Assembly: GCA_903831925.1 (NCBI GenBank)
Contig: CAIKZV010000217.1
Coordinates: forward strand, 1-7,817
DNA from: an uncultured Burkholderiales bacterium
GTDB lineage: Bacteria > Pseudomonadota > Gammaproteobacteria > Burkholderiales > Burkholderiaceae_E
DNA: 7,817 nucleotides
Reading direction: 5' to 3'
The notes beneath the pieces were generated by a model. That model worked only from the letters and a program-made list of their open reading frames with translations. It was not told the DNA's origin and made no database searches. This document shows, piece after piece, positions 1 through 4,802 of the stretch. The number at the start of each line of letters is the position of its first letter. Position 1 is the first letter of the stretch. The position numbers were made by a program, and so were the translations under genes.

Positions 1-319
1 CGACCAGACCCGGCTCATCGAGCACCGGATCGGTATCCGGCGGACAGACCAGACTGGTGACGCCGCCGGCGAGTGCGGCCTGCATCTCGGACTCGAGTGT
101 TGCCTTGTATTCGAAGCCCGGCTCACGCAGCCGCGCCGACAGATCGATCAGACCCGGGCAGACCACCAGGCCGCTGGCATCGATCACCCGCTCGGCAACA
201 AAGCCCGACGGCGGCGCATCGATGGCAACGATTCGCCCGTCATCCAGATGAAGATGGCCCGCGCGGTCGAGCCCGGCGGCGGCATCGACGAGGTGCCCAT
301 TGCTGATCGTGATTTTCAT
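1..319 (-). CDS. pyrC': Dihydroorotase-like protein PyrC' (non-catalytic type), N-terminal part, 3' end beyond window
   Basis: The first 106 residues are visible; the gene continues past the left edge. The ATG at 319-317 overlaps the pyrB stop as ATGA, with a GGGTGG-like ribosome site just upstream. The sequence begins MKITISNGHLVDAAAG, followed by VVCPGLIDLSARLREPG at residues 52-68. This is the amidohydrolase start of the multifunctional-complex type of dihydroorotase. In active enzymes the segment reads D-x-H-x-H-L-R-E-P-G, where the two histidines bind the metal; here they are S61 and R63. The later substrate-site motif MPNTxP also differs (PPDTDP, 93-98, Asp for Asn). Pseudomonas has a comparable pyrB-linked inactive PyrC' needed for assembly of the aspartate transcarbamoylase holoenzyme, and I infer the same structural role here. 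An active pyrC should exist elsewhere in the genome. The family call is firm; loss of activity is likely, but the rest of the protein is not visible. Confidence 0.85.
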   Translation of the reverse strand, partial: MKITISNGHLVDAAAGLDRAGHLHLDDGRIVAIDAPPSGFVAERVIDASGLVVCPGLIDLSARLREPGFEYKATLESEMQAALAGGVTSLVCPPDTDPVLDEPGLV

Positions 320-1266
320 CGGCCACCCGCCAGAATGCTCATTACCGCCATGCGCACCGCAATCCCGAAGGTCACCTGCTTGAGGATCACCGATTGCGGG
401 CCGTCGGCCACCGCCGATTCGATCTCGACGCCGCGATTCATCGGACCCGGATGCATCACGATCGCATCCGGCTTGGCGAGCGCGAGTTTCTCGGCAGTCA
501 GACCGTAGTGCTTGAAGAACTCCTGCGCCGAGGGCAGCAGCGCACCGCGCATGCGCTCGTTTTGCAGCCTGAGCATCATGATCACATCGACCCCCTTCAA
601 GCCCTCGCGCATGTCGGTGAAGACCCGCACGCCCATCTGCTCGAGGCCCGGCGGCAGCAGCGTGAGTGGGCCGATCGCCCGAACCTCGGGCACACCAAGT
701 GAGGTGAGCGCATGGATATCGCTGCGCGCGACCCGTGAATGCAGGATGTCGCCGACCACCGCCACGGTGAGATTGGAAAAATCTTTTTTGAAGTGCCGGA
801 TGGTGTACATGTCGAGCAGCCCCTGCGTGGGATGCGCATGACGCCCGTCACCGGCATTGATCACATTGATATCGGGGCCGACATGGCTGGCGATCATGTA
901 GGGCGCGCCGCTTTGCGCATGGCGCACCACAAACATGTCGGCATGCATTGCTGCCAGATTGTCGATGGTATCGAGCAGCGACTCGCCCTTGGAGGTGGAC
1001 GAGGTGCGCACATCGAGGTTGACCACGTCGGCCGACAGGCGCGTGGCCGCGATCTCGAAGGTGGTGCGGGTGCGGGTGCTGTTTTCGAAAAACAGATTGA
1101 AGACCGACTTGCCTCGCAGCAGCGGCACCTTTTTCACCTCACGGTCGCTCACCTCGAGAAACGAGGAGGCGGTATCCATGATGTGCGTGATGATGTCGCG
1201 CGGCAGGCCTTCTATGCTCAGAAGATGGCGCAGCTCACCATGGTCGTTGAGCTGGGGATTGCGCAT
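316..1266 (-). CDS. pyrB: Aspartate carbamoyltransferase catalytic subunit PyrB
   Basis: This cytosolic enzyme condenses carbamoyl phosphate with L-aspartate to N-carbamoyl-aspartate, the first committed step of pyrimidine synthesis. The 316 residues match the family length. The carbamoyl-phosphate loop STRTR is at 63-67. The SSTSKGES segment (89-96), with the active-site lysine K93 of the 80s loop, follows. HPTQ is at 145-148, GDILHSRVARS at 172-182, LRLQNER at 232-238 and HPGPMNRG at 272-279. All expected catalytic motifs are present. The frame is open to 1359, but the start at 1266 gives the normal N-terminus (MRNPQLNDHGELRHLL). It has a GGAG ribosome site at 1275-1278, 8 nt upstream, and it overlaps the pyrR stop by one base (TGATG). 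The 3' end overlaps pyrC' by 4 nt. The coupling to pyrC' suggests the large PyrB:PyrC' holoenzyme; no pyrI regulatory gene is in the window. Confidence 0.98.
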   Translation of the reverse strand: MRNPQLNDHGELRHLLSIEGLPRDIITHIMDTASSFLEVSDREVKKVPLLRGKSVFNLFFENSTRTRTTFEIAATRLSADVVNLDVRTSSTSKGESLLDTIDNLAAMHADMFVVRHAQSGAPYMIASHVGPDINVINAGDGRHAHPTQGLLDMYTIRHFKKDFSNLTVAVVGDILHSRVARSDIHALTSLGVPEVRAIGPLTLLPPGLEQMGVRVFTDMREGLKGVDVIMMLRLQNERMRGALLPSAQEFFKHYGLTAEKLALAKPDAIVMHPGPMNRGVEIESAVADGPQSVILKQVTFGIAVRMAVMSILAGGR

Positions 1267-1844
1267 CAGGCACGCTCCACGGTCAGGCTGAAACCACCCT
1301 CGGCCAGCCGGCTGAGAACGAAGCCCTGTTCGGGCTGCAAGGGAATGCGCGCACCGCACAGCCCGGCCTGCACTGGCAGCTCGCGCCCGCCGCGATCAAG
1401 CAACACCGCCAGCTCGACGCTGCGCGGACGACCATAGTCGTAGAGCTCGTTGATGGCTGCGCGCACCGTGCGCCCGGTGTAGAGGATGTCGTCGATCAGC
1501 AGGATGTCGGCGCCTGCGACCTCGAATTCGATGCGGGTCTTGCCGGCACCGCTGCCAGTGCCGGTACGAAGCCCACGGTGCGCAAAATCGTCGCGGTGAA
1601 AGGCGCTCGAGAGAAAGCCAAGCGGTGCGTCAGGGCACAGTTCGCGATGCAGCCGCTCGGCCACCCAGGCGCCGCCGGTGTGAATGCCGACCAGCGCCGG
1701 GCGGCGCTCGGAAATGCCGGCAAGCCAGGTGGCCACTGCGGCTTTCAGGATTGCGTAGATCGCTTCGGCATCGGGTGCACCTGGCAAATCCGGCGCAGCA
1801 GACGCGTTAATCGGGGCGGAAGAGGCCTGTGCAGGCGTATTCAT
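1266..1844 (-). CDS. pyrR: PyrR-type pyrimidine regulator / uracil phosphoribosyltransferase
   Basis: The 192-residue protein belongs to the type I phosphoribosyltransferase fold, PyrR subfamily. The PRPP-binding loop ILLIDDILYTGRTVRAA is at 114-130. Other PyrR-like landmarks are GIHTGGAWVAERL (53-65), HRDDF (83-87) and LLDRGGRELP (148-157). Family members bind PRPP and UMP and can make UMP from uracil; in Bacillus, PyrR also binds pyr mRNA leaders to cause attenuation. Here the gene starts with an ATGA overlap on ruvX and has no spacer for an attenuator, so its role as an RNA-binding regulator of this operon is open. The first 25 or so residues are an Ala/Pro-rich extension relative to Bacillus PyrR. 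No good Shine-Dalgarno precedes the ATG, which fits translational coupling to ruvX. The family is secure; regulator versus salvage enzyme is not settled by the sequence. Confidence 0.93.
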   Translation of the reverse strand: MNTPAQASSAPINASAAPDLPGAPDAEAIYAILKAAVATWLAGISERRPALVGIHTGGAWVAERLHRELCPDAPLGFLSSAFHRDDFAHRGLRTGTGSGAGKTRIEFEVAGADILLIDDILYTGRTVRAAINELYDYGRPRSVELAVLLDRGGRELPVQAGLCGARIPLQPEQGFVLSRLAEGGFSLTVERA

Positions 1845-2371
1845 GAGGCAGACACCGGAGGAGGTGACGAGGGGGAGCGACCCAGCGCGTCGAGGTATTG
1901 AGCCAGGATCACCGCGGCGGCCATCGGATCGTCATGACCCTTATGCTGGGCGCTTTGCGCACCGCGGCGCCCGGTGGCGGCGATGATAGCCTGCGCCTCG
2001 CGACTGGAGAAGCGCTCGTCGACCGCTTCGACCACCAGACCGAATCGGCCGCGAAGCTGATTGGCAAAGCGCTCGGCCAGGCGGGTGGTCTCGGTAAGAC
2101 TGCCATCTTCGTCAAGCGGGCGCCCCACCACCAGCCGGTCGGGCTGCCAGGTGCGAATCAATTCGGCGATTCGCGCAAAGCGCTGATCGGTGGGCGCGCT
2201 GTCAATCAGCGTGAGCGGACGTGCGGAGGCGCTCAGGGTGTTGCCGAGCGCCACACCGATGCGTCGCACACCGAAATCGAAGGCGAGCAGGGTCTCGGGC
2301 TGAATGGGTGCCGATGACGGGGGTGCCGATGACTCCGTTGGCTGTCCGGGCGATCCGGGCACCTCAGGCAT
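1841..2371 (-). CDS. ruvX: RuvX/YqgF family RNase H-fold nuclease (putative pre-16S rRNA nuclease)
   Basis: With the start at 2371 the protein has 176 residues. The family is an RNase H-like fold linked to 16S rRNA 5'-end maturation and once proposed as a Holliday junction resolvase. The three acidic positions expected for catalysis are present: D32 in LLAFDFGVRRIGVALG, E119 in VDERFSS, and D148 in KGHDDPMAAAVIL. VVGRPL (81-86) is the conserved middle motif. The first 27 or so residues are a low-complexity Pro/Ser/Ala tail absent from many homologues and containing a short repeat; the C-terminal dozen residues are also Ser/Pro-rich. The frame extends to an ATG at 2419, but 2371 is preferred because it overlaps yqgE by only 8 nt and still leaves room before the domain. 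No strong ribosome site is seen for either start. The downstream overlap with pyrR is 4 nt. Confidence 0.92.
   Translation of the reverse strand: MPEVPGSPGQPTESSAPPSSAPIQPETLLAFDFGVRRIGVALGNTLSASARPLTLIDSAPTDQRFARIAELIRTWQPDRLVVGRPLDEDGSLTETTRLAERFANQLRGRFGLVVEAVDERFSSREAQAIIAATGRRGAQSAQHKGHDDPMAAAVILAQYLDALGRSPSSPPPVSAS
2306..2333. repeat. Tandem 13-bp direct repeat inside the ruvX 5' end
   Basis: GGGTGCCGATGAC occurs at 2306-2318 and again at 2321-2333, a period of 15 bp. Read on the minus strand it encodes two in-frame copies of the residues SSAP(P) in the RuvX N-terminal tail. A shorter copy of the core (GCCGATGAC) lies at 2380-2388 in the end of yqgE. The 15-bp period preserves the reading frame, which fits local slippage duplication in an unconstrained linker. 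Confidence 0.7.
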
Positions 2372-2936
2372 GCCCGGCGGCCGATGACAGAAAGGCCGGG
2401 TTGATGCCCAGCAGTCCATAGGCGCGCGACAGGCGGTCCTCGACCGGGGTTGCGAAGATGACGTCGGGATCGGCCTCGACTGTCAGCCAGGCATTGCGGG
2501 CGATCTCGTCTTCGAGCTGCCCCGGCCCCCATCCGGCATAGCCGAGCGTGACCAGCAGCCGCGCGGGCCCGGTGCCCTCGGCGACCGCTTCGAGCACATC
2601 TTTCGATGAAGTGAGACCCAGGCTGTCGTGGACAGTCACCGTCGAGCTCCAGGCACCCAGCGGCTGATGCAGCACGAAGCCGCGATCGGTCTGGACCGGT
2701 CCGCCGTAGAACACCGCCGAGGTGCTGAGCGGGGCGATTTCGAGCTTCAGATCGATACGCTCGAAGAGCGACTTGAGGTCGAGCTCCATCGGGCGATTGA
2801 TCACCAGACCCAAGGCCCCTTTGGCACTGTGCTCGGCAAGGAAGACCACCGCACCGCCAAAGTTGGTGTCGGCCATGCCGGGCATGGCAAGCAGAAAATG
2901 ATTGGTCAGATTGGTTGCTGCGTCGATATCGCTCAT
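2364..2936 (-). CDS. yqgE: YqgE/AlgH family protein (UPF0301)
   Basis: The protein has 190 residues, the normal size for this family. Conserved stretches are LTNHFLLAMPGM (10-21), ALGLVINRP (41-49), FYGGPVQTDRGFVLHQPLG (76-94), GYAGWGPGQLE (132-142), NAWL (148-151) and the terminal AGHA. No signal peptide or membrane segment is seen, so it should be cytosolic. The molecular function of the family is unknown; AlgH was named for an effect on alginate gene expression in Pseudomonas. The frame is open back to 3014, but the start at 2936 matches the family N-terminus, and a longer form would run through the promoter region into phrB. There is no Shine-Dalgarno before 2936, and a -10 element ends only 6 nt upstream, so the message may be leaderless. 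It is the first gene of the operon with ruvX, pyrR, pyrB and pyrC'. Confidence 0.95.
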   Translation of the reverse strand: MSDIDAATNLTNHFLLAMPGMADTNFGGAVVFLAEHSAKGALGLVINRPMELDLKSLFERIDLKLEIAPLSTSAVFYGGPVQTDRGFVLHQPLGAWSSTVTVHDSLGLTSSKDVLEAVAEGTGPARLLVTLGYAGWGPGQLEDEIARNAWLTVEADPDVIFATPVEDRLSRAYGLLGINPAFLSSAAGHA

Positions 2937-2942
2937 CGAACG

Positions 2943-2971
2943 ATTGTAAAGGCCTGATGGGGGCCGCACAA
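2943..2971 (-). promoter_or_regulatory. Candidate sigma-70 promoter for the yqgE-ruvX-pyrRBC' operon
   Basis: On the minus strand, TTGTGC (2971-2966) is followed after 17 bp by TACAAT (2948-2943). TACAAT matches the -10 consensus in 5 of 6 positions, and the -35 matches in its TTG. Normal spacing places the transcription start at about 2936, at or beside the first base of the yqgE ATG. The call rests only on motif matching and spacing. Confidence 0.5.
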
Positions 2972-2972
2972 T
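2944..2972 (+). promoter_or_regulatory. Candidate sigma-70 promoter for phrB
   Basis: On the plus strand, TTGTAA (2944-2949) is followed after 17 bp by CACAAT (2967-2972), each matching 4 of 6 consensus positions. The transcription start would fall near 2979, leaving a leader of about 19 nt before the phrB ATG. The elements coincide with those of the opposing promoter: each -35 overlaps the other's -10. It is weaker than the minus-strand promoter. Confidence 0.45.
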
Positions 2973-2997
2973 CGCGGGCTTTGCCAGGCCTGCCGCC

Positions 2998-4590
2998 ATG
3001 CTCCGCGACCCCAACTCTGCCGCTCTCGTCTGGTTCCGCCGCGACCTGCGACTGCAAGACCATGCCGCGCTCGCCCATGCGCTGGCAGCGTGCGAGCGCC
3101 TTTACTGCGCCTTCGTCTTTGACCGCGAGATTCTCGATGCCCTCACGAACAAGGCCGACCGTCGTGTCGAGTTCATCGCCGGCTCGCTGCGCGAACTCGA
3201 TGCGCGACTGCGCGAATCGGGCGGCGGCCTGATCGTCGTTCACGACCGGGCACAACTTGCCATCCCGGCGCTGGCCGCGCGACTCGGTGTGCAGGCGGTC
3301 TTTGCCGCACGAGACTACGAACCGGCGGCGGTGCGCCGCGACCTGACGGTCGATGAGGCACTGCGGGCAGATGGCCGGAGACTCACCCTGGTCAAGGATC
3401 AGGTGATCTTCGAGGCCGACGAGGTATTGACTGCTGCCGCCCGCCCCTTCTCGGTCTTTACGCCCTATCGCAATGCCTGGCTGCGAACGCTCGAGGCCCA
3501 GGGCAACTCAGACAGCCACCCATCGGACAACACCGCGCTCGCCGAGCAGTCCACCGCCGAACTGGCAAAGCGCCCTGCAAACAGCCGCCTTGCGCCGCTG
3601 CCTGCCTGGCTTCGCGATGCCGATGGGATTGACAGCCCCGCTGCACTCGGCACGGAGCCGGTCAGCGGTGTGCCGAGTCTGGCGGCGATCGGCTTTTCGC
3701 CGACCGATCTCGAAAGCCTTGCCATCACACCGGGCGAACGCGCCGGTGTCGCGCTGCTCGAGGACTTCCTGCCGCGCATGGGGCGCTACCGTGAGACACG
3801 CGACTATCCGGCAATCAAGGGCCCGTCATATCTGTCGGTGCATCTGCGCTTCGGCACCGTCCCGATTCGCCGACTGGTGCGTGAAGCACAGCGCATCGAG
3901 CGCGGCGAACGCCTCAACGGCATCGACACGCCCGCTGCCGAAGGCGCGCGCACCTGGCTCTCGGAGCTGATCTGGCGCGACTTCTACTTCCAGATCCTGC
4001 ATCACCATCCCCGGGTCGCGCACCAGTCGTTCAAACCCGACTATGACCGCATCGAATGGGAGGGCGGCGATGCCGGCGATGCGCTCTTTGCCACCTGGTG
4101 CGAGGGCCGCACCGGCTATCCGCTGATCGATGCCGCGATCGCGCAGATCCGCACAAGTGGCTACATGCACAATCGCCTGCGCATGGTCACCGCCTCCTTT
4201 CTGTGCAAGGACCTGGGCATCGACTGGCGGCGCGGCGAGCGCTGGTTCGCGCGGCACCTGAACGACTATGACCTCTCGGCCAACAACGGCGGCTGGCAAT
4301 GGGCCGCCTCCAGCGGCTGCGATGCACAGCCTTATTTCCGCATCTTCAATCCGATCACCCAGTCGCAGAAATTCGATCCGCAGGGCCAGTTCATCCGCCG
4401 CTATCTGCCGCAACTGGCTGGCCTGTCGGCCGCGCAGATCCATGCGCCGTGGCTTGTGCCGGTCGCCGACCAGGTGCGCCTGGGCTGCGTCATCGGTCGG
4501 GACTATCCGGCGCCGGTGGTTGATCATGCGCAGGCCAGGCTGCGCACGCTGCTGCGATACACGGTTGTCAAGGCCGAGGTCGGAGGCTGA
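2998..4590 (+). CDS. phrB: Class I deoxyribodipyrimidine (CPD) photolyase
   Basis: This enzyme uses blue or near-UV light to split cyclobutane pyrimidine dimers, with FAD as catalyst and an N-terminal antenna cofactor. The 530 residues start with the antenna-domain signature ALVWFRRDLRLQD (9-21), and the domain runs to PFSVFTPYRNAW (150-161). The FAD domain has GPSYLSVHLRFG (275-286), ELIWRDFY (323-330), the substrate-side W326, and GYMHNRLRMVTASFL (388-402). By motif comparison with the E. coli enzyme, the electron-transfer triad is W354, W410 and W433, and N429 of ANNGGWQW lies by flavin N5. All are intact, so the protein should be active. It is longer than the usual 470 or so residues, mainly through a linker at about 165-245 rich in Ser, Ala and Pro. 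No clear Shine-Dalgarno precedes the ATG, and there is no alternative upstream start. A cryptochrome role is less likely given the motifs. Confidence 0.96.
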   Translation: MLRDPNSAALVWFRRDLRLQDHAALAHALAACERLYCAFVFDREILDALTNKADRRVEFIAGSLRELDARLRESGGGLIVVHDRAQLAIPALAARLGVQAVFAARDYEPAAVRRDLTVDEALRADGRRLTLVKDQVIFEADEVLTAAARPFSVFTPYRNAWLRTLEAQGNSDSHPSDNTALAEQSTAELAKRPANSRLAPLPAWLRDADGIDSPAALGTEPVSGVPSLAAIGFSPTDLESLAITPGERAGVALLEDFLPRMGRYRETRDYPAIKGPSYLSVHLRFGTVPIRRLVREAQRIERGERLNGIDTPAAEGARTWLSELIWRDFYFQILHHHPRVAHQSFKPDYDRIEWEGGDAGDALFATWCEGRTGYPLIDAAIAQIRTSGYMHNRLRMVTASFLCKDLGIDWRRGERWFARHLNDYDLSANNGGWQWAASSGCDAQPYFRIFNPITQSQKFDPQGQFIRRYLPQLAGLSAAQIHAPWLVPVADQVRLGCVIGRDYPAPVVDHAQARLRTLLRYTVVKAEVGG

Positions 4591-4591
4591 T

Positions 4592-4611
4592 CTGCCGGGG
4601 CAGGCGCCTGC
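4592..4611. repeat. Perfect 12-bp palindrome just after the phrB stop
   Basis: GCAGGCGCCTGC at 4600-4611 is its own reverse complement and begins 10 nt after the phrB stop. It overlaps a second small inverted repeat, CTGCC (4592-4596) with GGCAG (4599-4603). No T-run follows, so it is not a classical intrinsic terminator. It could contribute to a structured mRNA 3' end. Confidence 0.5.
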
Positions 4612-4641
4612 ACGCGAGATCGTTGCCGGCACGCCTAAGCC

Positions 4642-4685
4642 GCCAGACAGGGCTGCCGTCCGGATGGCCGGGGACGCCCTCTGGC
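4642..4685. other. Predicted bulged stem-loop in the phrB / HD-GYP intergenic region
   Basis: GCCAGA (4642-4647) plus GGGC (4650-4653), with a CA bulge between them, pairs fully with GCCC (4676-4679) and TCTGGC (4680-4685), making 10 base pairs. The enclosed bases can form a second hairpin, GTCCGG (4658-4663) with CCGG/GGAC (4668-4675) and an ATGG loop. Alternative pairings exist: GGATGGCC (4662-4669) with GGCCATCC (4697-4704), and GCTGCCG (4652-4658) with CGGCAGC (4686-4692). There is no U-tract. It may be a Rho-independent-like or processing structure at the phrB 3' end, or chance in GC-rich DNA. Confidence 0.4.
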
Positions 4686-4736
4686 CGGCAGCGACTGGCC
4701 ATCCCGACACACGCGCGAGACGATTGGGTCCAAAGG

Positions 4737-4765
4737 GACTGTCTTCGAGTTGCTCGCAAGCAGTC
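4737..4765. other. Predicted hairpin 37 nt upstream of the HD-GYP-like gene
   Basis: A 12-pair stem closes on a three-base TTG loop: GACTG (4737-4741) pairs with CAGTC (4761-4765), a T-G wobble and two T-A pairs follow, then CGAG (4746-4749) pairs with CTCG (4753-4756). One bulged C sits on each side (4743, 4757). No T-run follows in either direction. It lies where the 5' leader or promoter of the next gene should be. I found no convincing -35/-10 pair in this interval. Confidence 0.4.
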
Positions 4766-4802
4766 ATCCCCTGTCTGAATTCGACCGAGTCTGATTTGCC
4801 CG

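Larger units (their letters stand above)
2941..2974. repeat. Perfect 7-bp inverted repeat (CGATTGT-N20-ACAATCG) in the divergent promoter region
   Basis: CGATTGT at 2941-2947 and its exact complement ACAATCG at 2968-2974 flank 20 bp. A further GGCC pair lies inside (2951-2954 and 2962-2965). The arms carry the core bases of both opposing promoters, so the dyad may simply be the shared promoter architecture, or it may be an operator for a dimeric regulator. Confidence 0.6.

Noticed and set aside
1267..1359. Upstream-extended start for pyrB at 1359
   Set aside because: It would add 31 residues not seen in the family and overlap pyrR heavily; 1266 has a GGAG site at proper spacing and the normal N-terminus.
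739..1437. Long open frame on the plus strand (about 232 codons) antisense to pyrB/pyrR
   Set aside because: It lies opposite two well-conserved genes, has no recognisable domain, and is rich in His/Gly/Arg as expected of a GC-rich antisense shadow.
2937..3014. Upstream-extended start for yqgE at 3014
   Set aside because: The extra 26 residues are not family-like, run through the divergent promoter and overlap the phrB start.
2233..3255. Long minus-strand open frame (about 340 codons) across ruvX, yqgE and the phrB 5' end
   Set aside because: It is out of frame with yqgE and ruvX, crosses the divergent promoter and is of biased Arg/Ala/Pro composition; shadow frame.
3826..4767. Minus-strand open frame (about 313 codons) opposite phrB
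   Set aside because: phrB shows all family motifs on the plus strand; the antisense product has no recognisable motif.
4750..4780. Possible -35/-10 pair (TTGCTC ... CTGAAT) before the HD-GYP-like gene
   Set aside because: Spacing is 19 bp, both hexamers are poor matches, and the -35 falls in the loop of a hairpin; not supported enough to annotate.
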